Part shown: one piece after another, positions 26,901 to 34,747 of the stretch
Layout of the letters: every line of letters starts with the position of its first letter
Position numbering within the stretch: position 1 is the first letter of the stretch
Assembly: GCA_947460255.1 (NCBI GenBank)
Contig: CANHIS010000028.1
Span: forward strand, 1-37,688
Reading direction: 5' to 3'
From: Bacteroidota bacterium
Lineage (GTDB): Bacteria > Bacteroidota > Bacteroidia > M30B66
DNA length: 37,688 nt
Program-made: the position numbers and the translations under genes
The notes under the pieces: generated by a model
Told to the model about the DNA's origin: nothing
The model's input: the letters and a program-made list of their open reading frames with translations, nothing else
Databases searched by the model: none

Positions 26901-27864
26901 AACTAGACTTCGTAAATTCTGCAGTGGTTTGGTAAGTTGCTCCATCTAAGAAAAGTTGTGGGGAGGTAAAATTTACTGCGGCGTTAAAAACACATCCTGT
27001 TTCAATTGATAATGATGCAGTTCCACTCAAAGTTAAACTTTGCGCAGTGCTTCCAATTTGAGTTAAATTCTTGATGAATAAATCGCCTACTGAAAATCCC
27101 GTTCCGCCAACTTGAATCGTTTTTGTAGTTGCCAAAGTACAAGATCCGCCGCCTTGCCCTAAACGAACACCAGGACTTGATCCCGTTGAATTGAAAATCA
27201 CATTGCCTTGAAAACTTGTACCTGAAGCTGCATGAGAGGCAGAAATCCAGCCACTTCCAGAGTTCGTAAATGTTACATCTGTTTTATAGGTATCAGGATT
27301 CGTATTGCTTAATATTACCTCACCAGCACCCGAATTAATTAAGGTAAAAGTGCCATCGAATGTGTTGCCTCCGGCAGATGTTACACTTCCTGCGCCTGTT
27401 TTGGTTACCGTTACCGGCAAGCTGAATGTAGAACCATTAAACGAAACAGAAGTACTTGTTGCAGTAACTGTAGCATTTACTGATGTACCAGCAAAAATGG
27501 TGGTTCCCGAGCAGTTCAAGGCGCCATTCGAAATGCTTCCACCATTAAAATTGGATGCACCTGAAATGATCAATGTGAACCCCGAAAGATTCAACGACCC
27601 TGAATTAATAGTAAAATTGTTGAGACCTGAAATCTCCTCAAAAACAGGACTAAATGCGCCCGATTGAATAGTAACATCATCTCCAAAATCAGGAAAACCT
27701 GAAGATGGCGACCAGTTGGCTGAGTTGCCCCATTCATTCGAAACACCACCAATCCAAGTATAACTTACCGCTTTCGAAGCCAACGGAAGAAATGCCATCA
27801 GCAGAATTAAAATACGGAAGTATGTTGTTTTTGACGTTGATTTAGGTGTGTAGTGCGTTTTCAT
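23950..27864 (-). CDS. Large T9SS type A cargo protein with 165-residue tandem repeats
   Basis: Secreted protein of 1304 residues. A signal peptide (about 1-32, ending ASKA) is followed by a YTWIGG...NEWGNSANWSP segment typical of Bacteroidota autotransporter-like beta proteins. Four full tandem repeats and a fifth partial one follow. Each opens with GGNxF, at residues 165, 329, 494, 659 and 824, and contains a NSGSG, STGSxxGxRxGQxGG, TQTGSTxQS and FNxxVxF series, which suggests a long beta-helix or stacked beta solenoid. A FTFPIGAAGVYRPIGI domain comes next (about residue 1005 onward), then an FNIII-like segment (VQLEWTTASE) and a C-terminal type A sorting domain (LPNPVVNSASI, LRDLQGRLV, AGLYFIQA, ending RRIVKK). 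It should be exported by T9SS. Binding partner and role are unknown. Confidence 0.92.
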   Translation of the reverse strand: MKTHYTPKSTSKTTYFRILILLMAFLPLASKAVSYTWIGGVSNEWGNSANWSPSSGFPDFGDDVTIQSGAFSPVFEEISGLNNFTINSGSLNLSGFTLIISGASNFNGGSISNGALNCSGTTIFAGTSVNATVTATSTSVSFNGSTFSLPVTVTKTGAGSVTSAGGNTFDGTFTLINSGAGEVILSNTNPDTYKTDVTFTNSGSGWISASHAASGTSFQGNVIFNSTGSSPGVRLGQGGGSCTLATTKTIQVGGTGFSVGDLFIKNLTQIGSTAQSLTLSGTASLSIETGCVFNAAVNFTSPQLFLDGATYQTTAEFTKSSSGNNQSIGGNIFNGAATFTNSGSGELILGVSNPDDFNDIVTFNQTGSQTTFVAHGAAGTTFAENIVVNSTGSARGVRFGQAGGTSNLATGKVIEIGVSGFSSGSLRLRNFTQTGSTAQSISVTSGTAALYLESGTTFNANVNFNFPQLFLSGTTFVGTATLEKNGATSNSGTGGNTFGSTTSITNSGSGALILGSSAADIFNGALTLISTGSSTLQLAQGGSGHQFNENVNVSSTGFSSGIRFGQSGGTSTLANAKTLTIGVLGYTTGDLILRGFTQTGSTSQSLTSFANSSFLQLESGTVFNGAVTFSAPGINLNGVRFNSTAVLTKNGAISSNSLGGNVFSSTVSLVNSGTGEWILGSTSPDVFSNNLTIENTGSDVIYLAEGSADNEFNGNIELNSTGSAAGIRFGQNGGTSTLANTKVITIGSGGFTSGDLRLAGFTQTGTTAQSLTTFGTGTELYLETGTTLNGTATFICPGVYLNGTTFNNTTTITKNGSGPNLSTGGNVFNGVTTISSIGSGALYMGTSVADDFNEDVSFRQTTAFTLYPAYNSSTTFAKSISTTGSSSVVNFAAGGGTVVMDGTANQNISGDISTPPDFSGLTINKASNRVSLLVPITVSNLLTFVSGRINSSSSFLLTVLDNATVSGASSSSHVSGPCRKEGNDAFTFPIGAAGVYRPIGISAPATTGSQFTARFLFDDSDATYSHASKDGSLDHLSHCEYWTLDRNAGSSSVSVTLSWNTTSCGVTNLADLRVARWNGSMWKDHGNGGTSGNTVSGSLVSSSAISSFSPFTLSSSTTENPLPVNLVHFAAVPKDEKVQLEWTTASETNNDFFIVEVSEDAVEFEEVTKVSGAGNSNAILNYVVYDNTPHAGVSYYRLKQVDFDGKVMYSGIRVVEMANLWQNEIIVLPNPVVNSASIRLDPDQFSRPTIELRDLQGRLVRNIGQMEVNPALPIELDLKDIPAGLYFIQAFENGKTAVRRIVKK
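25395..27372 (-). repeat. Four tandem coding repeats of about 495 bp
   Basis: Repeat units of 164, 165, 165 and 165 codons begin at residues 165, 329, 494 and 659 of the protein at 23950-27864; a fifth, partial unit starts at residue 824. The spacing is almost exact while residue identity is only moderate, so the structure, not recent DNA duplication, keeps the period. Confidence 0.8.
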
Positions 27865-28194
27865 AATCGTCTCGCATTTAAGCTTTCTCCAGTGTAATAC
27901 TTATATAAGCATCCTGCAGTTGCGAAAAAGACCCTTCGAAAACGCGGTCTTCTTACAGATGTAAGAAAAACATTTGTTCGTATATCAATCTTAATGTAAC
28001 ACCTTGAAAACATTGGTCAATCTCAAACAAGAGACCATATCTAGTGGTTAACAATTTTGTAGAAAATCATCCAATAATCATTCTCTACAAATTCCTTTGA
28101 ATTAGCACCACTGAGCCGATTCTCGACTCCATTTTGGGAGCATCTTTTTTGTCTTCCCTCCGGGGAGAATGCGCCTCACAAAACCAATAAATCT
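27865..28194. other. 330-bp intergenic region upstream of the repeat protein gene
   Basis: It lies between two minus-strand genes. It holds a small hairpin TTCTTAC-agat-GTAAGAA (27950-27967), a short stem CTCC-attttg-GGAG followed by a T-run on the plus strand (about 28128-28151), and a palindromic CTTATATAAG (27900-27909) near the start of the repeat gene. No clear TAnnTTTG box was found for that gene, and no ORF or RNA gene was recognised. Confidence 0.4.
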
Positions 28195-30147
28195 TTAAAG
28201 TACTTCTGGGGCTTCAACCCATCTACCATGTTCCTTGATAAGATCAATCAGCTCATCAACAGCGTGTTCCGCGTCAACATTGCGCTTAACGACTTCCTTT
28301 CCTTTGTATAAGGTAATTTTGCCAACGCCTGTTCCTACATAGCCAAAATCTGCATCTGCCATTTCGCCCGGACCATTTACGATGCATCCCATAATGCCAA
28401 TTTTCAAGCCTTTTAAATGGTCGGTACGCTTGCGGATTCTGGCTGTGGTTTCCTGCAAATCGAATAGTGTACGGCCACATGATGGACAAGAAATGTATTC
28501 GGTTTTCGAAATTCTCACTCGAGCCGCTTGCAAGATTCCAAAGGATGTTTGGTTGATCATTTTTTGTTGTCCAACAGCACTGGTATTCGATATCCACACG
28601 CCATCTCCCAAACCGTCTGTAAGTAATCCACCAGCATCGGTGGCGGCATGCAGCTGTAGTGTACTTTCATCAGCAATCTGATACTTTCTGAAAATCACCA
28701 CAGGAACCTGCAACCTGTTGAGCATCAATTCAACAAACAAGCGTCTCAATTCTGGCATTCCGTGCACATTCGAAGTTTCTGCAACAAGCACCACAGTTGG
28801 GTCTTTTTCGATCTTTTGCAACAAGCTATCATCGAGATCCTGCAAACTGATACGCACCCAATTCAACTTCTTTGATTTCTGAAATTTATCTTCTCGATAA
28901 TCTTCAGAAGTAAACAGTGGATAAGCGTTCTTCAATTCTGGATTCCAACAATCGGCATCTTGAATCAAGCCCAATGTGCCCGGGATTTCAAAGTTGATCG
29001 TGTGTTGTCCTAAATAAACGTAATCGCATGCTTGATCGGCAATATTCCATTTGTCGAGCGGCACCGAATACGCATATCCAGCACGAAACAAGTGAGCAGG
29101 TTTCTCTGGAGCTTCAACCGAAAAATCGGCCACCACAACAGGCACCGAACTTCCACCAATATTCAAAACCGAGTGGGTTTCGCGGCGGCTATACTCAAAC
29201 GAATTGATAGGCCAAACCGGCGCTTCAGGTATCGGGTTGTGCACCGCGCGATTCGTGTATCGATCTGCAAGTGCTTTGGCAACAGGAATTTCGAATTCAG
29301 GCTCTTCGGTAAGTGAAACACGAATGGTATCGCCCAATCCGTCTTCCAGCAAAGTACCGATGCCCACTGCCGACTTTATTCTTCCATCTTCTCCTTCCCC
29401 AGCTTCAGTTACGCCAAGGTGAAGCGGATAATTCATGTTTTCATCCAACATTCTTTTCACCAACAAGCGATAAGCTTGAACCATTACTTGGGTGTTCGAC
29501 GATTTCATCGAAAGCACAATGTTGTAATAATTTAGGTCTTCAGCTATTTTCAAAAACTCCATCGCGGATTCCACCATGCCTTGTGGGCTATCACCGTAGC
29601 GACTCATAATTCGGTCCGACAATGAACCATGATTGGTTCCAATACGCATGGCGGTTCCGTATTCCTTGCAAATTTTCACCAAGGGCGTAAATCGCTCTCT
29701 AATCCTTTCTAGTTCAGCTTCATACGACAAATCCGTATAATCTATTGTCTCGAATTTCTTTTTGTCGGCATAGTTTCCAGGGTTAACGCGCACCTTCTCG
29801 ACAATTCGGGCGGCGACTTCGGCTGCATTGGGTGTAAAGTGTATGTCGGCTACCAGTGGAGTGGTGTATCCCGCTTTGCGGATTTCGTTGCGAATAAGTT
29901 CAAGATTCTGAGCTTCCTTCAGGCTTGGCGCTGTAATACGCACCAGTTCACATCCTGCTTCTATCATTCGAAGCGATTGTGCAACTGTGGCTGCAGTATC
30001 CATCGTATCGGTGGTTGTCATCGATTGCACACGAATTGGATTGTGCCCACCGAGCAAAAGGTCTCCAATTTTCACTTCACGAGTAAGGAAACGCTTGTAC
30101 TTAGTGGTAGATGAGCAATAAAGGCCGTCGGGAAACTGGGAATTCAT
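28195..30147 (-). CDS. ispG: 4-hydroxy-3-methylbut-2-enyl diphosphate synthase, long form
   Basis: Enzyme of the MEP isoprenoid pathway that reduces MEcPP to HMBPP using a 4Fe-4S cluster. The N-terminal TIM barrel starts with VKIGDLLLGGHNPIRVQSM and has ADIHFTPNAA, RVNPGN and RIGTNHGS. The C-terminal cluster domain has the three Cys ligands in SCPSCGRT (Cys554, Cys557) and MGCIVNGPGEMADADFGYVG (Cys588), with the conserved Glu595. At 650 residues it is the long form with an extra domain between barrel and cluster domain, known from plants, Chlamydia and Bacteroidota, against about 370 residues in Escherichia coli. A TATTTTTG box lies 15 nt upstream. Confidence 0.97.
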   Translation of the reverse strand: MNSQFPDGLYCSSTTKYKRFLTREVKIGDLLLGGHNPIRVQSMTTTDTMDTAATVAQSLRMIEAGCELVRITAPSLKEAQNLELIRNEIRKAGYTTPLVADIHFTPNAAEVAARIVEKVRVNPGNYADKKKFETIDYTDLSYEAELERIRERFTPLVKICKEYGTAMRIGTNHGSLSDRIMSRYGDSPQGMVESAMEFLKIAEDLNYYNIVLSMKSSNTQVMVQAYRLLVKRMLDENMNYPLHLGVTEAGEGEDGRIKSAVGIGTLLEDGLGDTIRVSLTEEPEFEIPVAKALADRYTNRAVHNPIPEAPVWPINSFEYSRRETHSVLNIGGSSVPVVVADFSVEAPEKPAHLFRAGYAYSVPLDKWNIADQACDYVYLGQHTINFEIPGTLGLIQDADCWNPELKNAYPLFTSEDYREDKFQKSKKLNWVRISLQDLDDSLLQKIEKDPTVVLVAETSNVHGMPELRRLFVELMLNRLQVPVVIFRKYQIADESTLQLHAATDAGGLLTDGLGDGVWISNTSAVGQQKMINQTSFGILQAARVRISKTEYISCPSCGRTLFDLQETTARIRKRTDHLKGLKIGIMGCIVNGPGEMADADFGYVGTGVGKITLYKGKEVVKRNVDAEHAVDELIDLIKEHGRWVEAPEVL

Positions 30148-30162
30148 TCTTCAGGTTTTTGG

Positions 30163-30170
30163 CAAAAATA
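30163..30170 (-). promoter_or_regulatory. Bacteroidota -7 box (TATTTTTG) of ispG
   Basis: Exact match to TAnnTTTG on the minus strand, 15 nt before the ispG ATG at 30147. A separate promoter for ispG means it need not depend on the secreted protein gene upstream. Confidence 0.5.
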
Positions 30171-30213
30171 ACCTTAAGAACACATTCTGCGGTTGAAATG
30201 TTGTAATTGTTTG

Positions 30214-30903
30214 TTATCGGTTCGATTTGATGATTTTCTGGCTGTAAATCTGCCCGTCATCAAAACGAAGTACAACGATATATATTCCAGGCAACAGAGC
30301 TGAAATATCGCCCATGTTGGAAGCCTCGAACGCTGAGCTCTTAAGGATTCGCCCGCTCAAATCGAGCACTTGAATTTGCTTTGGTTGTTTAGCATTTGCC
30401 ACCGACCGAACTATCAATTCATTGCCAGAAGGGTTATCGATCCTAAACTTGTTAGGAGAAAGATTTTCCAACATCAACGAACCATTAGGATTGAGTACAT
30501 AAACCTGACTCAAAAAAGGACTTTCTGGATCCAGCGGTTCGCCTACCATTGAAGGCCATATAACTACTGTATTACCTCCTTCGAGGAAGAAATCGGGCGT
30601 AACCGGGACTTCGATTTGAAAGGTTCTAACTTGCTGAGGAGCAAAAAATTGCAATGTATTGAGAAACCCACCGAGCGCAACCTGAACCGAATCATTGGTA
30701 GGATTTAGAAACCAAAATTGCAGATTCCCTTGGTGGCTTGAATCGTTGTCGTTCCAAACTGTGGCAGTTAGTGTAAAACTCGAACCAATGTAAAGTGTGT
30801 CGGGCAGGGTCGCCGATTGTACAATTAAACTTTGCGCCCTGGAGTTTATAGATAAAACCGTGCACACAAAAAACAAAACAACAGCAGCTAAACGCTTAAA
30901 CAT
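30214..30903 (-). CDS. Secreted protein with T9SS type A sorting domain
   Basis: Protein of 229 residues from the ATG at 30903, where a signal peptide starts directly (MFKRLAAVVLFFVCTVLSI, then RAQ). The mature N-terminal part (LIVQSATLPDTLYIGSSFTL, ATVWNDND, QIEVPVTPDFFLEGG) looks like a CARDB- or Ig-type beta sandwich. The last ~80 residues are a type A C-terminal domain (FRIDNPSGNEL, IQVLDLSGRILKS, LLPGIYIVVLRF, IIKSNR), the export signal for T9SS. The frame stays open to 30999 with another ATG at 30951; a TACTTTTG box at 30971-30978 allows either ATG. It is divergent from the helical repeat protein gene. Function unknown. Confidence 0.85.
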   Translation of the reverse strand: MFKRLAAVVLFFVCTVLSINSRAQSLIVQSATLPDTLYIGSSFTLTATVWNDNDSSHQGNLQFWFLNPTNDSVQVALGGFLNTLQFFAPQQVRTFQIEVPVTPDFFLEGGNTVVIWPSMVGEPLDPESPFLSQVYVLNPNGSLMLENLSPNKFRIDNPSGNELIVRSVANAKQPKQIQVLDLSGRILKSSAFEASNMGDISALLPGIYIVVLRFDDGQIYSQKIIKSNR

Positions 30904-30970
30904 CTGCGTTTTTGAATGGGCTATTCTTAAGATTTTATGTGTGGCTAACATGTTTAGTAATCTTGTTAAA

Positions 30971-30978
30971 CAAAAGTA
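30971..30978 (-). promoter_or_regulatory. Bacteroidota -7 box (TACTTTTG) of the short T9SS gene
   Basis: Exact match to TAnnTTTG on the minus strand, inside the longest open frame, so the first in-frame codon at 30999 cannot be the start from this promoter. Confidence 0.45.
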
Positions 30979-31003
30979 TTCATAAAAATTTGCTGGCATA
31001 ATC

Positions 31004-31011
31004 TATTGTTG
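31004..31011 (+). promoter_or_regulatory. Probable -7 box (TATTGTTG) of the helical repeat protein gene
   Basis: One mismatch to TAnnTTTG, 33 nt before the ATG at 31045, back to back with the minus-strand box at 30971-30978. Confidence 0.25.
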
Positions 31012-31044
31012 TACATTTCTTACCTAGTCAACTGCGATATTCAG

Positions 31045-32502
31045 ATGGATATTTTAAACCAAATCGTTGAAGTACTTAACAAAGAAGAAATCAGGTTCTA
31101 CAAACTGTTTGCACATCGCCAACAAGGAAATACAGAACGAAAAGATCTGTTTTTGTTAGATGCGCTTCGGAAGCATCCCGATGCATCGGATGAAAAAATC
31201 TTCCGGAAACTTTATCCCGACGGCGATAAAAACGCCTATTACCGCCTTCGAAATAGGTTATTGGAAGACATCAATCGATCGCTGATGCTGCAGCATTACA
31301 ACGATGAAGAGCTATTGGTGATTTTTCATTTGCTCACGATAGTAAGAATATACATTGCAAAAAATCAATATCAACTTGCCTTTCATTTTCTTCGAAAGGC
31401 CGAACAAAAAGCCCAGAAAACGGAGAACCACGAAATGCTCGACATCATCTATGGAGAGTTTATCCGGTTGTCGAACGAATTGCTCATTATCAACCCTGAA
31501 ACCTACGTTTCGCTTCGCCGCAAAAATTCTGAAACACTCAACCGACTTCGTGAGATGGACGATTTGCTGGCCATTGTTTCGTATCGATTAAAAATCACTC
31601 AAAACTTCGGCGAGAAGCAGAACTCCTTGATGGGCATCCTTGAAGAAACCACTAAAAGCTTTATGCAAGATGCGACATTGGCAGCGTCGCCGAGGTTCCG
31701 ATTTAAACTATATAGCTTGGTGAGCCAAATGCTTCTGCAAAAACAAGATTATTTAAGTCTTGAGGATTACCTGAGAAAAACAATTGCTGAATTCACTGAA
31801 GAACAATTATTTACAAGAAACAACCACGAAATCAAACTGCAAATGCTCACTTACATGGTGAACAGTTTGTTTAAAACTGGTAGAATAAAAGAATCGCTCG
31901 AATACTCCGAACAGCTTCACGACGCCATGCAGGAATTCAACAACTTGCATTTTGAACGGTTCGAGGTTTTCTACTTCAATGCTTTGGTAAACAACTATTC
32001 AACCTTCGACATTCCTCGAGCCATTGCTATTCTTCAAGATTTACTAAAAAACAAAAACCTTCGAAAAGTTCCATTTTACGAACTGTTCGTTTACCTCAAC
32101 CTTGCTACCAGTTACTTCGATTTACAGCAATACAACCAAGCGATTCGACACCTCAGCAAGGCTTACCTACTCGATTCTTACAAAAAAGCAGATGCTTCGC
32201 TGAAGTTTAAAATTGCCGTTGCAGAATTGATCATTCGCTACGAAAATGGCGATATTGATTTCTGGAATTACCGGAAAGACCAAGTTATTCGTGAAAATCA
32301 GAAGGAACTAGAAGACGATAAACACCTCAAAGAGAAAGAATTGCTTAGGATTCTCGAAAAGGCAACCACCGAAACTGATGGAATTCGCTCTCGGAAACTT
32401 CGATCTACTATAGAGTTGTATCTCGAAAAATGGGAAAACTCCGAACAGGAAGGTGAAGTGATTCGTTACCTCAATTGGTTACGCGAAAAAGTCAAGGCAT
32501 GA
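31045..32502 (+). CDS. Uncharacterised alpha-helical (TPR-like) protein
   Basis: Cytoplasmic protein of 485 residues without signal peptide or membrane segments. It is almost entirely helical. The first ~80 residues (EVLNKEEIRFYKLF, KIFRKLYPDG, NAYYRLRNRLLEDI) form a distinct charged N-terminal region, then helical pairs with TPR-like spacing follow (QYQLAFHFLRKAEQKA, GRIKESLEYSEQLHDA, LATSYFDLQQYNQAIRHLSKAYLL). I do not recognise a named family; similar TPR-type proteins of unknown role are common in Flavobacteriales. The start is the ATG at 31045; upstream in-frame TTG codons lie inside the promoter region. Its stop codon overlaps the cysteine desulfurase start (ATGA), so the two are translated together, which hints at a scaffold or partner role for that enzyme (inference). 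Confidence 0.85.
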   Translation: MDILNQIVEVLNKEEIRFYKLFAHRQQGNTERKDLFLLDALRKHPDASDEKIFRKLYPDGDKNAYYRLRNRLLEDINRSLMLQHYNDEELLVIFHLLTIVRIYIAKNQYQLAFHFLRKAEQKAQKTENHEMLDIIYGEFIRLSNELLIINPETYVSLRRKNSETLNRLREMDDLLAIVSYRLKITQNFGEKQNSLMGILEETTKSFMQDATLAASPRFRFKLYSLVSQMLLQKQDYLSLEDYLRKTIAEFTEEQLFTRNNHEIKLQMLTYMVNSLFKTGRIKESLEYSEQLHDAMQEFNNLHFERFEVFYFNALVNNYSTFDIPRAIAILQDLLKNKNLRKVPFYELFVYLNLATSYFDLQQYNQAIRHLSKAYLLDSYKKADASLKFKIAVAELIIRYENGDIDFWNYRKDQVIRENQKELEDDKHLKEKELLRILEKATTETDGIRSRKLRSTIELYLEKWENSEQEGEVIRYLNWLREKVKA

Positions 32503-33641
32503 TGCATAGTATTTATCTCGACAATAACGCCACAACGCCCGTCCATCCCGTTGTGCTCGAGCAGATGTTGCCTTATTTTAACGAACGCTTCGGAAATGCC
32601 TCCAGCAAGTTGCACCGTTTTGGTTGGCAAGCGGATGAAGCAGTACAGATAGCTCGTGAACAAATAGCCACTTCAATCGGATCCAGCACCCAAGAAATCG
32701 TTTTCACGAGTGGTGCCACAGAATCGATAAATCTTGCCATCAAGGGCGTTGCTCAAGCTTATCAAAACAAAGGAAAACATATTGTTGCTCTATCAACAGA
32801 GCACAAAGCAGTTCTCGACACATTAGAATTTCTAGGTTCTTTCGGGTTCGAGATCGAACTTGTTCCAGTAAACCGAGATGGTCTTCCCGATCTAAACTAT
32901 CTATCGAATATTGTTCGGAACGACACCATTCTTGTTTGTGCAATGTTGGCCAACAATGAAACAGGCGTGATTTTACCCATCAAGGAAATTGCGCAAATCG
33001 TTCACTCCAAAAACAGTTTACTGCTGTGCGATGCCACACAAGCTTGTGGGAAAATACCAGTCAATGTGGATGAGCTTGGCGCCGATCTCTTGGCGCTTTC
33101 TGCACACAAATTCAATGGACCGAAAGGCATAGGAGCGTTGTATGTGCGCAGGAAAAAGCCTAGAGTTACCTTGCTTCCACAATTACATGGCGGCCAACAT
33201 GAATCTGGTTTGCGCTCAGGAACACTTAATGTTCCGGGAATTGTGGGGCTTGGTGCAGCAGCCAAATTATTCCTTACGAATCCAAACAATTTTTCAGAAC
33301 ACTGTTTGCCATTGCGGAATGAATTGGAAAAAAGCCTCTCAAATGCTGGTTGTAAAATAACAGCGCAAACATTAGAGAGGCTTCCAAACACAGTGCATGT
33401 TTTGCTTCCTGGAATTAAAGCAGATCGTTTAATTGCCATAGTTCCAAACTTGGCATTTTCGACTGGTTCGGCTTGTAGCTCAGCTTTGGCAGCACCTTCA
33501 CATGTAACCTTGGCAATGGGCTTTACCGAAGCAGAAAGCTATACATCTATTCGGCTCAGCCTCGGAATTTTCAACACCAAAGAAGAAATCAAACAAGCTG
33601 AAAGTACCATCATTGCAGCTTGGGAAAAACTTCGGTCGTAG
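32499..33641 (+). CDS. Cysteine desulfurase (NifS/IscS-like, class V aminotransferase)
   Basis: PLP enzyme of 380 residues that takes sulfur from cysteine as a persulfide for Fe-S clusters, tRNA thiolation or other uses. Visible residues: YLDNNATTPVHP at the N-terminus, STEHKAVL (His102), the PLP-contacting CDATQACGK (Asp178, Gln181), the Schiff-base Lys204 in SAHKFNGPKG, HGGQHESGLRSGT, and the catalytic Cys326 in STGSACSSA. The loop around that Cys is of the longer IscS/NifS kind. Two ATG codons in a row (32499 and 32502) overlap the stop of the helical protein gene. No iscU, sufU or other Fe-S assembly gene is adjacent. The stop codon abuts that of the converging gene with no gap. Confidence 0.93.
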   Translation: MMHSIYLDNNATTPVHPVVLEQMLPYFNERFGNASSKLHRFGWQADEAVQIAREQIATSIGSSTQEIVFTSGATESINLAIKGVAQAYQNKGKHIVALSTEHKAVLDTLEFLGSFGFEIELVPVNRDGLPDLNYLSNIVRNDTILVCAMLANNETGVILPIKEIAQIVHSKNSLLLCDATQACGKIPVNVDELGADLLALSAHKFNGPKGIGALYVRRKKPRVTLLPQLHGGQHESGLRSGTLNVPGIVGLGAAAKLFLTNPNNFSEHCLPLRNELEKSLSNAGCKITAQTLERLPNTVHVLLPGIKADRLIAIVPNLAFSTGSACSSALAAPSHVTLAMGFTEAESYTSIRLSLGIFNTKEEIKQAESTIIAAWEKLRS

Positions 33642-34025
33642 TTACATTACCTTCATCAGGTATTCTAGGAATTCTTTGCGTAGTTCATAGAATGTTGTTC
33701 GGAATTGTCCTACTCTATCATTCAAATCAATCGGCGTTTCATGGCGGCGATGATCCGCTGCAATTGGATTGCTCTGAATTTCCTCGGTGATTTTATCTTC
33801 CAAATGAACGATCTCACCCTGCATATCAAGCAAGTGATTTTTTTGAATGATCATTTGATTTTGGAAGTGTTCGGCATTGGCCAAAACTTCAACAGCTGTA
33901 TTTTTCGATACAACTTCTGCAATGCGTTTTTCCATGATCATCAATTCATCCTGATAGAATGAAATGAGGTTAAGCCATTCGCGGTTCGTGCGGTGGATGT
34001 CGGTAATTAATGAGGTCTTGATCAT
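33642..34025 (-). CDS. Small helical, coiled-coil protein of unknown function
   Basis: Protein of 127 residues with no signal peptide. It is mostly alpha-helical with heptad-like stretches (SFYQDELMIMEKRIAEVV, NHLLDMQGEIVHLEDKITEEI), and ends RTTFYELRKEFLEYLMKVM. A His/Arg-rich patch ADHRRHE interrupts the helices. I do not recognise the family. A GACTTTTG box (34051-34058), one base off the promoter consensus, lies 25 nt upstream, so it may have its own promoter downstream of the LysE gene. Confidence 0.7.
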   Translation of the reverse strand: MIKTSLITDIHRTNREWLNLISFYQDELMIMEKRIAEVVSKNTAVEVLANAEHFQNQMIIQKNHLLDMQGEIVHLEDKITEEIQSNPIAADHRRHETPIDLNDRVGQFRTTFYELRKEFLEYLMKVM

Positions 34026-34117
34026 AATTCGGGTTTCTTAGGGTTCCATACAAAAGTCCGACAGGATAACACCCTAAAAAATGACAAGCGTCAGGATAAA
34101 CTATGACTTTTCGCAGA

Positions 34118-34747
34118 TCAAATGGAATTCAATATCAAGTATAAACCAAAGAGCATAATGATGAATCCTGAAACGCGGTTCACAACCAATAAACCTGCAG
34201 GATTAAGGAAACGCTTCAATTTCAAGGCGAGATAAATTTTCGCTATGTCGATTCCAAAATAGGTAACAAGAGTAACCAAAAAGAATACTGCTACCGGAAA
34301 TTTCTGTCCATGAAACGTGGCAAAAGCAACTGTAGCAGCTCCAAACCAAATGAACAAGACAGATGGGTTGAGTAAGTTGATAAAAAAGCCCTTCAAAATT
34401 AGCCCAGTGGGATTTAGCTTCCCAACTGCTTGCATTTCGCTATCTACAGGGTGTGTGTTTTCTTTAGGTGGATTCACAAACGGAAGTAACCCAAATACGA
34501 TTAAAACGATGCCTCCAATTAAGCCAATCCAATCTTTATACGTTTCGTTTTCTAGAATAATCGAAGCGCCAAAGAATGCAACAACAATGTACAGTAGATC
34601 GCTGAGCAATACGCCCAAATCAAAAAACAATGCGTGCCGAACTCCTTTGCGGATGCTGGTTTGGATTAACAGAAAAAAAACCGGACCGAACGACATGCTC
34701 AGCCAAACTCCTGTGAGAAATCCTTTCCAGATCGCGCCAGTTATCAT
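34118..34747 (-). CDS. LysE-family exporter
   Basis: Inner-membrane protein of 209 residues with about six helices. It shows the LysE/RhtB pattern: WLSMSFGPVFFLLIQTSIRKGVRHAL at the start of the N-terminal half, and GFFINLLNPSVLFIWFG at the start of the second half, with the helix-breaking NPSVLFIW motif. Family members export amino acids and derivatives with the proton gradient. Its ATG overlaps the stop of the GH3 gene by four bases (ATGA), so the two are translationally coupled. The exported substrate is unknown; an amino acid or the product of the GH3 enzyme is a natural guess. Confidence 0.88.
   Translation of the reverse strand: MITGAIWKGFLTGVWLSMSFGPVFFLLIQTSIRKGVRHALFFDLGVLLSDLLYIVVAFFGASIILENETYKDWIGLIGGIVLIVFGLLPFVNPPKENTHPVDSEMQAVGKLNPTGLILKGFFINLLNPSVLFIWFGAATVAFATFHGQKFPVAVFFLVTLVTYFGIDIAKIYLALKLKRFLNPAGLLVVNRVSGFIIMLFGLYLILNSI

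Noticed and set aside
25151-27667. Several antisense ORFs (for example 25151-25468, 26297-26551, 27305-27667) within the repeat protein gene
   Set aside because: They recur with the 495-bp repeats and have Pro/Val-rich translations, as expected from reading Gly/Thr/Asn repeats on the other strand. No promoter or start signal goes with them.
33002-33439. 145-codon minus-strand ORF inside the cysteine desulfurase gene
   Set aside because: The sense frame carries all catalytic motifs; the antisense frame has no recognisable domain.
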